Assembly: GCA_018402235.1 (NCBI GenBank)
Contig: JAGYJJ010000004.1
Location: 827,256-891,255, forward strand
Source of the DNA: Candidatus Nanopelagicales bacterium
GTDB taxonomy: Bacteria; Actinomycetota; Actinomycetes; S36-B12
Length of the DNA stretch: 64,000 nucleotides
Reading direction: 5' to 3'
Part shown: positions 9,271 through 18,684 of the stretch, piece after piece
Position numbering within the stretch: position 1 is the stretch's first letter
How the letters are laid out: every line of letters begins with the position of its first letter
Position numbers and translations under genes: made by a program
The notes under the pieces: generated by a model
Database searches by the model: none
The model's input: the letters and a program-made list of their open reading frames with translations, nothing else
Told to the model about the DNA's origin: nothing

Positions 9271-10555
9271 CCGCTTCCACCATCACCCGGATCACTGGTT
9301 CGGTTCCCGACGGTCGAAGCAGCACCCGGCCACGACCTGCCAGTTCATCCTCGGCCTGCATCAAGGCAGCTCGCACCCCGGCGTTGGAATCCAGCGCGGT
9401 CTTGTCCACCCCACCCACGTTCACGAGGATCTGCGGGAACTTCTCGACCATCGCGGCCAGTTCAGCCAAAGGCAGACCCGTCTGTGCCATCCGGGCGAGC
9501 AAGTGCAGCGCAGTCAAGACACCATCGCCGGTGGTGGCGAACTCGCTCATCACCACGTGACCGCTTTGCTCACCGCCCAGTGCATAGCCACTCGCGCGCA
9601 TCTCTTCTAGGACGTACCTATCCCCCACGGCCGTCTCGACAACCACGATGCCGGCCGATTCCATCGCAACCTTGAAACCGAGATTCGCCATCACGGTCGT
9701 TACAACGGTGTTGCCCGTCAAGCGTCCGCCGTCACGTAAAGAGGTCGCCAAGATCGCCAGGATGTGATCGCCGTCGATGATTGAGCCATCAGCCGCAACA
9801 GCGAGGCAACGATCGGCGTCGCCATCGTGCGCGATGCCAACGTCCGCGGAGTTCTCGATGACGGCTTTCGCGAGGGCATCAACATGCGTGGACCCGCAGC
9901 CTTCGTTGATGTTCCAGCCATCGGGTGCAGCGTGGATTGCGATCACCTCCGCACCAGCGCGACGCAACGCCTCCGGGGAGACCTCCGACGCAGCGCCGTT
10001 CGCGCAGTCCACCACCACGCGCAAACCCGACAAACTCACATCGATGGTGCCGAGTAAGTAATCCACGTACCTAGCGCCGGCGTTCGCATCTACCAACACG
10101 CGCCCAACACCGGCACCGGTAGGACGATCCCAGGGCTCGCCCAGGCGTTCCTCGATCTGATTTTCAATTTCATCGGCGAGTTTGTGACCGCCGCGGGCGA
10201 AGAACTTGATGCCGTTGTCGGGCATCGCGTTATGCGATGCGGACAACATCACACCGAGATCAGCACCCGTGCTGGCCGTCAGCCACGCAACGGCGGGGGT
10301 GGGAACGACGCCCACCACCGTGACATCCACGCCCGCGCTCGCTAGGCCGGCAACTACTGCAGCTTCGAGGAACTCTCCACTAGAGCGAGTATCCCGGCCG
10401 ACGATTGCCGTGGGTCGATCGGAGGCACGTCCTTCGAACGCGCCGACGTCGGCGAGCACGTGCGCAGCCGAGACCGCGAGATCCACGGCCAGTTCGGCCG
10501 TGATGTCCCGGTTGGCGAGGCCACGCACCCCGTCGGTGCCGAAGAGTCGGCCCAC
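9197..10555 (-). CDS. glmM: phosphoglucosamine mutase
   Basis: GlmM converts glucosamine-6-phosphate to glucosamine-1-phosphate, the step after GlmS. The protein begins GRLFGTDGVRGLANRDIT. It carries the phosphoserine loop SASHN (Ser at about residue 107), the metal loop DGDADRC and the substrate loop EQSGH, and ends with RPSGTEPVIRVMVEA. GTG at 10555 is chosen because it gives the conserved family start and falls five bases after rpsI; upstream codons would overlap rpsI. Length is 452 residues. Its 3' end overlaps DUF389 on the opposite strand. Confidence 0.96.
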   Translation of the reverse strand: MGRLFGTDGVRGLANRDITAELAVDLAVSAAHVLADVGAFEGRASDRPTAIVGRDTRSSGEFLEAAVVAGLASAGVDVTVVGVVPTPAVAWLTASTGADLGVMLSASHNAMPDNGIKFFARGGHKLADEIENQIEERLGEPWDRPTGAGVGRVLVDANAGARYVDYLLGTIDVSLSGLRVVVDCANGAASEVSPEALRRAGAEVIAIHAAPDGWNINEGCGSTHVDALAKAVIENSADVGIAHDGDADRCLAVAADGSIIDGDHILAILATSLRDGGRLTGNTVVTTVMANLGFKVAMESAGIVVVETAVGDRYVLEEMRASGYALGGEQSGHVVMSEFATTGDGVLTALHLLARMAQTGLPLAELAAMVEKFPQILVNVGGVDKTALDSNAGVRAALMQAEDELAGRGRVLLRPSGTEPVIRVMVEAATSEDAERLAGAIAAVVSAELAID

Positions 10556-10559
10556 AGAC

Positions 10560-11057
10560 TTAGCGCTTGCTGTATTGCGGAGCCTTACGGGCCTTCTTAA
10601 GGCCGTACTTCTTGCGCTCCTTGGCCCGGGGGTCACGAGTGAGGAAGCCGGCCTTCTTCAACGATGGGCGGTTGTTCTCTTCATCGATCGCGCTCAGTGC
10701 ACGCGAGATGCCCAAGCGCAGCGCACCGGCTTGTCCGGAAACGCCGCCGCCATGGATGCGGGCGATCACATCGAAGCGACCTTCGGCACCGAGGGTGACG
10801 AACGGCTCCTTGACCTCCTGCTGGTGCACCTTGTTCGGGAAGTACTCATCGAGCGAACGACCATTGATCGTCCACTGTCCGGTTCCGGGAACCAAGCGCA
10901 CCCGAGCAACGGCTTGCTTGCGACGACCAATGGCCGCGCTTGGTGCCTGCTTGATCTCACGGGCGACCGGTGCCGAAGCGGGGGTCTCGGTGGTGTACTC
11001 CGAAGGAGCGTCTTCTTCGGTGATGTCTTCGACGATGTCGACAGTTGTCTCAGTCAC
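10560..11057 (-). CDS. rpsI: 30S ribosomal protein S9
   Basis: S9 sits in the 30S head, with its C-terminal tail reaching the P-site tRNA. The core starts [21 protein letters not shown] and the tail ends [12 protein letters not shown], the canonical basic end. An extra acidic/Thr-rich N-terminus of about 40 residues precedes the core, as seen in many actinobacterial S9 proteins. It follows rplM by 31 bases in the usual L13-S9 operon. Confidence 0.97.
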   Translation of the reverse strand: MTETTVDIVEDITEEDAPSEYTTETPASAPVAREIKQAPSAAIGRRKQAVARVRLVPGTGQWTINGRSLDEYFPNKVHQQEVKEPFVTLGAEGRFDVIARIHGGGVSGQAGALRLGISRALSAIDEENNRPSLKKAGFLTRDPRAKERKKYGLKKARKAPQYSKR

Positions 11058-11088
11058 GGTTGTCCTCTTCTACGTCAATACCGCGCGA

Positions 11089-11532
11089 CTACTGCGCGAC
11101 CTGGGTGATCAAATACGGCTGGGGGTTTTGCGCGGCGTGCGGATGCGCATCGCCGGAGTAGACCTTGAGCTTCTTGATCTGCTGACGGCCTAACTTGTTG
11201 TGCGGGAGCATGCCCTTGACGGCCTTCTCGATGGCGCGCTCGGGATTACTCGTGAGGAGTTCCTCATACGTGGTCGACTTCAAACCACCCGGGAAACCCG
11301 AGTGCCGGTAGGCGATCTTCTTGTCGCGCTTTTGACCGGTCAGAGCGACCTTGTCTGCATTGATGACGATCACGAAATCGCCGGTGTCCACGTGCGGAGC
11401 AAACGTGGGCTTGTGCTTTCCACGCAGCAGCGTGGCGACGTGGGTGGCAAGTCGACCGAGAACTACATCGGTCGCATCGATAACGTGCCAGCTGCGAGTG
11501 ATATCGCTGGCCTTCGGGGTGTAGGTGCGCAC
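11089..11532 (-). CDS. rplM: 50S ribosomal protein L13
   Basis: L13 is an early-assembly 50S protein. The sequence [20 protein letters not shown] at the start and [19 protein letters not shown] in the second half are diagnostic. I chose GTG at 11532, which gives 147 residues, the usual length; longer in-frame starts read through the leader hairpins. It is the first gene of the rplM-rpsI pair. Confidence 0.96.
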   Translation of the reverse strand: MRTYTPKASDITRSWHVIDATDVVLGRLATHVATLLRGKHKPTFAPHVDTGDFVIVINADKVALTGQKRDKKIAYRHSGFPGGLKSTTYEELLTSNPERAIEKAVKGMLPHNKLGRQQIKKLKVYSGDAHPHAAQNPQPYLITQVAQ

Positions 11533-11566
11533 AGGACGCCGCCTCTCGTAGGTACCGGATTCTGTA

Positions 11567-11613
11567 CTCACCCACGGCGGGTGAGCCGTACTGAACGCCT
11601 TCCGGGCGTTCAG
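11567..11613 (-). promoter_or_regulatory. two hairpins in the rplM leader
   Basis: Two perfect inverted repeats lie upstream of rplM: CTGAACGCC/GGCGTTCAG (11591-11599 with 11605-11613) and CTCACCC/GGGTGAG (11567-11573 with 11579-11585), each with a five-base loop. They stand between the cupin stop and the rplM start. No U-run follows, so they could be an L13 autoregulatory leader or a weak terminator of the cupin gene; the sequence does not decide. Confidence 0.5.
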
Positions 11614-11672
11614 GCTGCCGTCTTCGGGGAAGGAGCAGCAAGGGCAAAGGCTACCGGAGCCGAGAATGTCCC

Positions 11673-12005
11673 CTACGCCAGGGTGATCCACACCTTGCGC
11701 AACGGTTTGGTGATGGTCCAGGTGGTCTTGGCACCCATAGGCAACAGACCTACCACTCCGGGGGCCAGGTCGATTCGTCCGCCTTCGTCGTCGGTAACCG
11801 TTCCCTCACCTTCGAGCACGACGAATACCTCCTCCACCTCCACATCAGTGGAGGTGCCCACGGAGTGCTCCCACACGCCCACTTCCATGTCACCTTCGGT
11901 GGCCTGAGCCGAAACCGCAGTGGTCACGTCCCCGCTGAGGTTGCGCTCATCGTCGAGGCGCGAGTGCTCCAGCACTATGCCTCGGCCATCGAAGGATCGG
12001 ATCAC
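11673..12005 (-). CDS. small cupin-domain protein
   Basis: A 110-residue single-domain cupin, ligand and role unknown. The family is suggested by [22 protein letters not shown] (first cupin motif, degenerate), [21 protein letters not shown] and [13 protein letters not shown] (second motif). The Glu and His positions suggest metal binding may be partly kept. It lies upstream of rplM on the same strand and directly downstream of the amidohydrolase stop (21 bases), so it may be the last gene of that accessory unit. Confidence 0.7.
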   Translation of the reverse strand: MIRSFDGRGIVLEHSRLDDERNLSGDVTTAVSAQATEGDMEVGVWEHSVGTSTDVEVEEVFVVLEGEGTVTDDEGGRIDLAPGVVGLLPMGAKTTWTITKPLRKVWITLA

Positions 12006-12026
12006 TCCCCGACTGTAGGGGCGAGA

Positions 12027-13751
12027 TCAGCACTTATGGGATAGCGCCGCGGCCGCCAAGTCCGGGTGCTCGGTTGGATCGATGGACTGGATCCGAGTGA
12101 GGAAGGCATCCGGATCGGTCTTAGATCCGTTGACCCAGGTACCCGACACCTTTACTTCCTCGGTCAACTTGTCCGAGTCCACGGTGTAGGGGTCGGCGGA
12201 CAGTTGGACGAAGTCGGCGATCTTGCCCACCTCGATGGACCCCAGGTCTTTCTCGCGGAACAACTGGTGGGCAGCATTGATCGTGTGGGCCTTGAGGGCG
12301 TCGTCCAAGGTCACCTGCTGCTCGGGGCCGTGGAGAGTGCCCGAGGGAGTGCGGCGAGTGACCATGCACTGGATGTTCAGCAACGGAATGGGCGGGCTCA
12401 CCGAACCGTCGTTGTGGAAGGTGACGAGGGCGCCGGAACGGAAGGCATCGCCGGCCCGCATCCACTGACTGCCGATCTCGGTCGGGAACATCTGGCCGTC
12501 GAGAAGATCACCCCAGTAGATGAACTGAGCCGGGAGCATCGAAATGGTCACGCCGAGTGAGGCGGCACGGTCGAATTGATCACCGCGACATCCACCTACA
12601 TGCTCAACGCGCCAGCGGTGGTCTGTGCCGAGCAAACCGTTCACGGTCAGTGCGTGTTCGTAGGCGTCCAGCACCACGTCGAGGCCAACGTCGCCGTTGA
12701 CATGGAACGCGAACTGCCAACCCATTGGCGCGTACTTCGCAAGAACCTGATCGAGTTCCGCGCGCGTGTAGTTCATCATCGCTTCACCACCTGGACCCAG
12801 AGGAATCTGTGCTGCCTTGACCACTGGTGAGTCCAAATACGGGAAGGATGATGCAATGTTTCCCACCCATGGTGAACCGTCGGCCCACAATTTGATTCCC
12901 TGCTTCCACAGCATGCCTTCCGGTGCCGCAATAGCGATCTTCTCGCCACAATCGGCCTCGATTGACATGTGATAAAGCGCCACACGAATCAACGCTTCCG
13001 ATACGGAAGCGCAAGCCTCGTAACCCTTCAGCAGATTGCTCTCATACGTGTGCTCAGTAGCCATCGTGACGCCATTGCGCGCCATCAACTGGAAGAATCG
13101 GGCAAGGGACTGCAGCGGATGCGGCACGGCTTCAGCCAAGACTTTCCCTGCAGCACCTAACACCGCTGGTATCTCGTAGGCACGTCCGTTGGATGTGCCA
13201 TCGGCATTGCGGCCATAGCGGGCGCCAACGGGGTCAGCTGGCGGCTTGTTGTCCGGCCAAGCATTCAGTGCAATCGTGGCGGAATTGAAGTAAGCCTCAT
13301 GGCCAGAGTTGTCGATCACGGCGACCGGACGGGATGAGAAGAACGCATCGAGGTCAGCGTTAGTCAGTTCCGGGGCTCCCTGCAGTAGCCGATCCAATCC
13401 GTTGAACAACAACGCCTGACCCGCGGGCAACTCGGCATCGAGCTTCTTCCAGAAGGCCTGAACGTCGTCGTAGGTCGGGTAACCCATGTAGGGGGAAATC
13501 CAGTACGCCGGCGCTTGGGTGACTATCCCACCGAGCGCTGGATGACTGTGAGCATCGATGAAACCGGGCATTAAGACTTCCGAGCCAAGATCGGTTACCT
13601 GCACTCCCGGTGAAGCCGCCTGCACTTCCGCCAGGGTGCCCACCGCCGTGATGGTGCCGGTTGTGGTGTCGACACCCACTGCTTCGGCGCGTGGTTGGGC
13701 ATTGTTCATGGTGATAACGGAAGATGCCTTCAAGATTCGGTCAGTTGCCAT
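12027..13751 (-). CDS. YtcJ-like metal-dependent amidohydrolase
   Basis: A 574-residue amidohydrolase-3 family enzyme, a metal-dependent TIM-barrel hydrolase acting on C-N bonds of small molecules; substrate unknown. It shows the HxH metal pair in FIDAHSHPA, then GIKLWADGSPW, a histidine in FAFHVNGDVGLD, RWRVEHVGG, FHNDGSVSPP and the C-terminal KDLGSIEVGKIADFVQL typical of the superfamily. No signal peptide is visible, so it is probably cytoplasmic. It lies 26 bases downstream of an MFS transporter and is probably co-transcribed, which suggests a transport-plus-hydrolysis pair for one compound (inference). Confidence 0.85.
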   Translation of the reverse strand: MATDRILKASSVITMNNAQPRAEAVGVDTTTGTITAVGTLAEVQAASPGVQVTDLGSEVLMPGFIDAHSHPALGGIVTQAPAYWISPYMGYPTYDDVQAFWKKLDAELPAGQALLFNGLDRLLQGAPELTNADLDAFFSSRPVAVIDNSGHEAYFNSATIALNAWPDNKPPADPVGARYGRNADGTSNGRAYEIPAVLGAAGKVLAEAVPHPLQSLARFFQLMARNGVTMATEHTYESNLLKGYEACASVSEALIRVALYHMSIEADCGEKIAIAAPEGMLWKQGIKLWADGSPWVGNIASSFPYLDSPVVKAAQIPLGPGGEAMMNYTRAELDQVLAKYAPMGWQFAFHVNGDVGLDVVLDAYEHALTVNGLLGTDHRWRVEHVGGCRGDQFDRAASLGVTISMLPAQFIYWGDLLDGQMFPTEIGSQWMRAGDAFRSGALVTFHNDGSVSPPIPLLNIQCMVTRRTPSGTLHGPEQQVTLDDALKAHTINAAHQLFREKDLGSIEVGKIADFVQLSADPYTVDSDKLTEEVKVSGTWVNGSKTDPDAFLTRIQSIDPTEHPDLAAAALSHKC

Positions 13752-13777
13752 GATGCGTTCCTTTTCGTAGGTGAACT

Positions 13778-15340
13778 TCAGTTGGATGTCGCTGGCGGTT
13801 GTGCGGGGGTGGATGGTGATGCCTTTTCGGGCCTACCGACCAAGAGGACGGCAGCCAAGCCGGCTATGAGCATCAAAGCCGCGCTGACCAACATCACAGT
13901 TGTGAACGCACCCGAGTAACTCGTGACAGCATTCGCAAGTGCTTCCTTGCCTAGTTTGGTGGTGGGCTCAGTTCCCGCGCGCGCGAAGGCATTGACCGAC
14001 GACACCGCCGTGCCGATCGAGTCGGGTTGCACGCCTGCGTCTGTCAGCTTCGACACCACACCACCGATGGTGAGCCGATCAACGAGAATCGTGGAGATTG
14101 CGAAACCGATGGAGTAGAAGAACTGGCCGATCGTGGTGCGCGAACTCGTGACCGGACCAAATTGCGCCGGCGGCGCCACCTTCATGATCAAGTTGCCAAA
14201 GGGAATGGACACCATGAATACCCCGGCACCGGTGGTGACTGCTCCCGGGAGGAAAGCCAGGAAAGACTTTTGGCTGCTCGCAAGAGCCAGCATCACAAAA
14301 CCACTACTGGTGATGAGTGTCCCAATGAGCATCACAGTCTTATTGCTCAAGCCCTTACCCATGAGTCGACCGGTGATGAGGGCGCTCACCACACCCGCTG
14401 CGGTGAGGGGCACTTGCCAAAATGCGATATCCCGTGTGGACACTTCGGTCACGTATTGCCACAGGTTGGTCAACTGTAGAAACGAGACGGCCGTACCGAA
14501 GTTGTACACGAATCCGATGAGAATCGCCGCTATAAACAAGGGCGAGCGGAAGATGTGGACCGGATAGAACGCATTCTTGGATTTCGCCTCGTGGATGAAG
14601 AACCACGCGAAGAGGACCGACCCGATAATCAGTGGCAGCAGAGTTTCCGGTGACGTAAAGCTTCTTCCCAGTTGGCTGACGCCGTAAAGCAACCCGACGA
14701 TGCCCAGTCCCAGAAGGACTTGGCCGAGTATGTCGAGTTTGACGCCTTTCAGCGCCGGCTCTGGCGGCAAGACGATAGGAACGAGGAGGAAGGCGATGAC
14801 AGCCACTACGGCGGTGACGAAGAAGCCGAGCCGCCAGTTAACTCCAACGAGGAAACTTCCCAGGAACATGAAGGCCACACTGCCCACACCGATCGTGGCA
14901 CCGAACACACCGAGTGCTGCCGGTAATTGGCCCGGTTTGGCGACCGCGCGGATATACGCGAAAGACGCTCCGTACACCGCGCCTAGACCAACACCGGTGA
15001 TCGCTTGCCCAAGGAAGTAGATGGCCGATACGGGAGCGAGTCCGGAGATCGCACTACCCGCCGCACCGACGAGTAGAGCAGCGAGCAGGACGCGGCGGCG
15101 GCCAAGTCGATCAGCGAGCAAGCCAGTCGTGATGACCGTCGCAGCGACGAACAGCGTCTGGATACTCGCCGCAAGGGCGACTGCACCGCCGCTCATATTG
15201 AGGTCACGAGACAGCGTGATGAGTGCCGTGCTGTTGATGTTGGGCGCAGACCCTTGGATGGCGCCCATGATTCCCAAGAGTGGCACCGCCAAAGCGATCA
15301 GTCGCGGTGATTTTCCGGTTGTTGGTGCTCTGGAACTCAC
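13778..15340 (-). CDS. MFS transporter, DHA2-like drug/proton antiporter
   Basis: A 520-residue membrane transporter with about 14 hydrophobic helices, which together with the length suggests the DHA2 (14-TMS) branch of the major facilitator superfamily. MFS motif A is visible as GLLADRLGRRRVL between helices 2 and 3. A polar loop of about 70 residues lies before the last helix, and the tail is Pro/Ser/Thr-rich. The start is GTG 15340, with a GGAGA ribosome binding site upstream and a good promoter 20-50 bases away. It precedes the amidohydrolase. Import or export of that enzyme's substrate is only inferred. Confidence 0.85.
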   Translation of the reverse strand: MSSRAPTTGKSPRLIALAVPLLGIMGAIQGSAPNINSTALITLSRDLNMSGGAVALAASIQTLFVAATVITTGLLADRLGRRRVLLAALLVGAAGSAISGLAPVSAIYFLGQAITGVGLGAVYGASFAYIRAVAKPGQLPAALGVFGATIGVGSVAFMFLGSFLVGVNWRLGFFVTAVVAVIAFLLVPIVLPPEPALKGVKLDILGQVLLGLGIVGLLYGVSQLGRSFTSPETLLPLIIGSVLFAWFFIHEAKSKNAFYPVHIFRSPLFIAAILIGFVYNFGTAVSFLQLTNLWQYVTEVSTRDIAFWQVPLTAAGVVSALITGRLMGKGLSNKTVMLIGTLITSSGFVMLALASSQKSFLAFLPGAVTTGAGVFMVSIPFGNLIMKVAPPAQFGPVTSSRTTIGQFFYSIGFAISTILVDRLTIGGVVSKLTDAGVQPDSIGTAVSSVNAFARAGTEPTTKLGKEALANAVTSYSGAFTTVMLVSAALMLIAGLAAVLLVGRPEKASPSTPAQPPATSN

Positions 15341-15366
15341 TTCAGACTCTCCATTTGACTAGAACC

Positions 15367-15395
15367 ACTCTATCACACGCGACGTTTGTGGACAA
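15367..15395 (-). promoter_or_regulatory. predicted sigma70-type promoter of the MFS-amidohydrolase unit
   Basis: On the minus strand, TTGTCC (15390-15395) and TAGAGT (15367-15372) are separated by 17 bases. Transcription would start near 15360, about 20 bases ahead of the GTG of the transporter. Confidence 0.55.
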
Positions 15396-15436
15396 ACCAT
15401 TTAGCAGGATTTCACTCGAAAGTGCTCTCGAGTCCA

Positions 15437-15453
15437 TACACCAATGAGGTGTA
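15437..15453. promoter_or_regulatory. inverted repeat, likely VapBC operator
   Basis: TACACC-aatga-GGTGTA is a perfect 6-base inverted repeat 12 bases ahead of the vapB ATG. It overlaps the possible -10 hexamer TAACGT at 15452-15457. VapB antitoxins bind such palindromes to repress their own operon. The -10 lies 7 bases from the ATG and no Shine-Dalgarno sequence is seen, so the mRNA may be leaderless. Confidence 0.5.
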
Positions 15454-15464
15454 ACGTTTTCCAC

Positions 15465-15701
15465 ATGTCTCGGACCAATATTGATATCGACGACGAACTG
15501 GTCGAGATTGTCATGATGCGCTACCAACTCAAGACCAAGCGGGAAGCGGTCGACTACGCCCTGCGCAATCTCGCTGGTCAGCCCATGACCAAGGAAGAGG
15601 CCCTGGCCATGTGCGGTTCGATGCCGGACTTTGAACTGCCCGAGGATCCGGCCGACTACGAACCTGTTTTCCAGCACGAGTGGCATGACGATCCTCGCTG
15701 A
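15465..15701 (+). CDS. vapB: VapB-family type II antitoxin
   Basis: A 78-residue antitoxin. The N-terminus [20 protein letters not shown] followed by [13 protein letters not shown] fits the ribbon-helix-helix DNA-binding domain of VapB. The acidic, Pro-containing C-terminus ([17 protein letters not shown]) would wrap the toxin. I chose the ATG at 15465 rather than 15444 because it gives the family start and follows the promoter and operator. It overlaps vapC by 17 bases, so the two are translationally coupled. It is on the plus strand, opposite to its neighbours. Confidence 0.88.
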   Translation: MSRTNIDIDDELVEIVMMRYQLKTKREAVDYALRNLAGQPMTKEEALAMCGSMPDFELPEDPADYEPVFQHEWHDDPR

Positions 15702-16068
15702 CACCTCCATCTGGGTGGACGGACTGCGAGCCAGTAACTCGTGGTTGCCGCAGGCACTGAGAACTCCCGGGCCAATCGCTTACACCGAACCTGTACTCAT
15801 GGAGCTGCTGCTAGGTGCTCGAAACGAATCCGAATGGGAGAACCTGCGTCGATTCGTCACTGGCGGAACCTTGGTGCCTTTCGATTCCGCATCGGACTTC
15901 GACGCGGCTGCTGCGATCAATTGGGTGGGCCGACGACGTGGCCTTACCGCCGGCAAGGTTGACTGCCTCATCCTCGCCGTGGCACAGCGCGCTGATGCCA
16001 GATTCATCACGCGAGATCGCGGACAGGGTGAACTCGCACAGTTGCTCGGTATCGATCTGGCTAGCTAG
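15685..16068 (+). CDS. vapC: VapC-family PIN-domain ribonuclease toxin
   Basis: A 127-residue PIN-domain endoribonuclease, expected to cleave tRNA or rRNA when freed from VapB. All four acidic active-site residues are visible: Asp6 ([10 protein letters not shown]), Glu40 ([10 protein letters not shown]), Asp93 ([10 protein letters not shown]) and Asp111 (FITRDRG), so it looks catalytically intact. The ATG at 15685 lies inside the end of vapB and gives the family start. Its stop overlaps the truA stop on the other strand by four bases. The RNA target cannot be told from sequence. Confidence 0.9.
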   Translation: MTILADTSIWVDGLRASNSWLPQALRTPGPIAYTEPVLMELLLGARNESEWENLRRFVTGGTLVPFDSASDFDAAAAINWVGRRRGLTAGKVDCLILAVAQRADARFITRDRGQGELAQLLGIDLAS

Positions 16069-16883
16069 TCCACGGTCCGCATCGTCCGTGTGCGCTCCTG
16101 TCGCGCAGCCCACTCGCTCTCTGGTGGATAGCCGACTTCTTCGAGGACGAGTGGGTGCGCCGGCATGACGGTCACGCCAGCTTCCCGCGCCTTTTGTTCA
16201 AGGGCCTGCTTTGGATAGTCGAGGGGCTTACGGTGTTCGCCTACAGGGATAAGCGCGCCGGCCAGACTGCGAACCATCGAATGGCAGAAGGCATCGGCGG
16301 TGACATGCATAACGGCAGTAGTGATACCTGTCTTGGAATCAGTGTCGCGTACCCAGTGCAGGTTACGGATCTCGCGCACTGTGGTGCCGTGCTCCTTGAG
16401 TTTGCAGTAGCTGGTGAAGTCGTGCTCGCCAACAAGGGCTTTCGCAGCTTGGTTCATTGCATCGATATCGAGCTGCCGTCCGACGTCTAGTTGATGACGA
16501 CGGCGCAAGGGATCCGGACCCCGTGGGTCATCACAGACGGTGTAGCTGTAGCGGCGCCACAGCGCTGAGAAGCGAGCGTCGAAGTCGGTGGTGACTTCGG
16601 TCATCGCTAGAACGCAGATGTCGTCGGGCAGTGCGCGATTGATGCGCTCAGCGTTGAGTTGTTCGGTGACTTCAGCATCGAGGTGCGCAACCTGACCACG
16701 CGCATGGACTCCTGAGTCGGTGCGGCCAGCACAGGTCAGTTGGATTTCGTGCCCGGCCAGGTGCGTGAGCACCCGCTGGAGTTCACCTTGCACCGTGCGC
16801 TGATCTTGTTGGATCGCCCAGCCGGAGAAGTCCGTGCCGTCGTAGGCGATACCCAAACGAAGACGGGTGATCGAATCACTCAT
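16065..16883 (-). CDS. truA: tRNA pseudouridine(38-40) synthase
   Basis: TruA isomerises uridines 38-40 in the anticodon stem-loop of many tRNAs. The catalytic aspartate is Asp56 in CAGRTDSGVHARGQVAH. RLGIAYDGTDFSGWA is at the N-terminus, and FTSYCKLKE and DAFCHSMVRSLAGALI are in the second half. The 272-residue length is normal. It follows rplQ by 33 bases, the usual actinobacterial position at the end of the alpha operon. Confidence 0.96.
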   Translation of the reverse strand: MSDSITRLRLGIAYDGTDFSGWAIQQDQRTVQGELQRVLTHLAGHEIQLTCAGRTDSGVHARGQVAHLDAEVTEQLNAERINRALPDDICVLAMTEVTTDFDARFSALWRRYSYTVCDDPRGPDPLRRRHQLDVGRQLDIDAMNQAAKALVGEHDFTSYCKLKEHGTTVREIRNLHWVRDTDSKTGITTAVMHVTADAFCHSMVRSLAGALIPVGEHRKPLDYPKQALEQKAREAGVTVMPAHPLVLEEVGYPPESEWAARQERTRTMRTVD

Positions 16884-16916
16884 GACTCGCTCACCCGTCC
16901 TGCGTTGGTGCTGTGA

Positions 16917-17516
16917 CTACTTGGTGTCGTCTGCGCCTTCTTCGGCGGCTTCCTCAGCGGCGACCTCGTCAACCGTCGCATCGACGATCTCATCGCTCAC
17001 TGCTTCAGCCGCTGCGTCCTCGGCAACTGCTTCGTCAGCCGCTGCATCTTCGACAACGGTCGCTACCGCAGTCGCTTCAGCTGCCTTCTCGGCCGTCTCA
17101 GCGTTCTCTTTAGCCGCGCGCTTGGTGGCGCCGGTTGCTTCAGCAACCACCTGCTCAAGCATCGGCTCGACAAGTTCGATCACGGCCATGGGGGCGTTGT
17201 CGCCCTTGCGCGGCCCGATCTTGGTGATGCGGGTGTAGCCGCCGGGACGGCCCGCGTACTGCGGACCAATCTCGGTGAACAACACGTGCACCACGGACTT
17301 ATCGCGCACGACGGTCATCACCTTGCGGCGAGCAGCGAGATCACCGCGCTTGGCAAAGGTGATCAGCCGCTCGGCGAGGGGACGCAGCCTCTTGGCCTTG
17401 GCCTCGGTCGTGGTGATCTTGCCGTGCTCGAAAAGCGCCGTCGCGAGGTTGGCGAGCATCAGCCGCTCATGTGCCGGACCACCGCCGAGACGGGGACCCT
17501 TAGTTGGCGTAGGCAT
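16917..17516 (-). CDS. rplQ: 50S ribosomal protein L17 with long acidic tail
   Basis: L17 core (about residues 1-120) starts [20 protein letters not shown] and includes [19 protein letters not shown] and [20 protein letters not shown]. An Ala/Glu/Val-rich acidic extension of about 80 residues follows and ends GADDTK; many L17 proteins stop near 120, so this tail is long. It lies 35 bases downstream of rpoA. Confidence 0.96.
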   Translation of the reverse strand: MPTPTKGPRLGGGPAHERLMLANLATALFEHGKITTTEAKAKRLRPLAERLITFAKRGDLAARRKVMTVVRDKSVVHVLFTEIGPQYAGRPGGYTRITKIGPRKGDNAPMAVIELVEPMLEQVVAEATGATKRAAKENAETAEKAAEATAVATVVEDAAADEAVAEDAAAEAVSDEIVDATVDEVAAEEAAEEGADDTK

Positions 17517-17551
17517 GTCGTTTCTCCTTGTGAGTTCTAGAACGTGCGGTT

Positions 17552-18604
17552 CTAGAGCTGCTCGTCCTCTGCGTATGCGGTGTTGTCGCCTTCAGTGCCG
17601 TCGTAGTTCTCGTAAACCTCGTCGTCCTCGTCGGCGAAGTAGACGGCTGCGCCGGGATCGAATCCAGGCGGGCTGTCCTTGAGCGCCAAACCAAGACCGG
17701 CGAGCTTGACCTTGACCTCATCGATCGACTTTTGACCAAAGTTACGGATGTCCAGAAGGTCGGCCTCACTGCGGGTGATGAGTTCACCCACAGTGTGGAT
17801 GCCCTCACGCTTGAGGCAGTTGTAGGAACGCACCGTCATGTCGAGTTGCTCAATCGGGGTTCCCAGCTGCTCGGCCACGAAAGCATCCGTGGGTGAAGGG
17901 CCGATGTCGATGCCCTCGGCGTCGACGTTCAACTCACGAGCCAGCCCGAAGAGCTCGACGAGGGTGTGACCGGCGGACGCAACAGCATCACGCGGACGCA
18001 TGCTCTGCTTGGTCTCGACGTCGAGGACCAACTTGTCGAAGTCGGTGCGCTGCTCAACGCGAGTCGCTTCAACCTTGTAGCTGACCTTGAGAACCGGCGA
18101 GTAAATGGAATCGACCGGGATCCGGCCGATCTCCTGGCCGGGCTGCTTGTTCATGACCGAGGGGACGTAGCCGCGACCGCGCTCGACGATGAGCTCGATC
18201 TCCAACTTGCCCTTGCCATTGAGGTTGGCCAGGTGCAGATCGGGGTTGTGCACCTCAACGCCAGCCGGGGGCTGGATGTCTGCAGCAGTCACGTCGCCAG
18301 GACCCTGCTTGCGCAGGTACATGACAACCGGCTCGTCGTGCTCAGAGGAAACAACGAGTTGCTTGAGGTTCAAGATCAGCTCGGTTACATCCTCGGTCAT
18401 GCCGTCGATCGTGGTGAACTCGTGGAGCACACCGTCCACGCGAATGCTGGTTACCGCTGCTCCGGGGATCGAGGACAGCAAGGTGCGACGCATTGAGTTG
18501 CCGAGCGTGTAGCCGAAGCCGGGCTCGAGCGGCTCGAGGATGAAGCGCGAACGAAACTCGCTGATCGGTTCCTCGGTCAGGATGGGGCGTTGACTAATGA
18601 GCAC
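17552..18604 (-). CDS. rpoA: DNA-directed RNA polymerase alpha subunit
   Basis: Alpha initiates assembly of RNA polymerase and contacts UP elements and activators. The N-terminal dimerisation domain (about 1-230) begins [12 protein letters not shown] and includes [20 protein letters not shown]. The C-terminal domain (about 245-315) contains [19 protein letters not shown] and [19 protein letters not shown] short acidic tail of about 35 residues follows. The start is GTG at 18604, with GGAAGGA upstream. Length is 350 residues. Confidence 0.98.
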   Translation of the reverse strand: MLISQRPILTEEPISEFRSRFILEPLEPGFGYTLGNSMRRTLLSSIPGAAVTSIRVDGVLHEFTTIDGMTEDVTELILNLKQLVVSSEHDEPVVMYLRKQGPGDVTAADIQPPAGVEVHNPDLHLANLNGKGKLEIELIVERGRGYVPSVMNKQPGQEIGRIPVDSIYSPVLKVSYKVEATRVEQRTDFDKLVLDVETKQSMRPRDAVASAGHTLVELFGLARELNVDAEGIDIGPSPTDAFVAEQLGTPIEQLDMTVRSYNCLKREGIHTVGELITRSEADLLDIRNFGQKSIDEVKVKLAGLGLALKDSPPGFDPGAAVYFADEDDEVYENYDGTEGDNTAYAEDEQL

Positions 18605-18684
18605 TGTGTCTTTTCCTTCCCGCGACGACCGCTATATGAAGTCGCGTGCTTGACGAAGTTCCAGCCTCCGGTGAGGCCAGGTGC

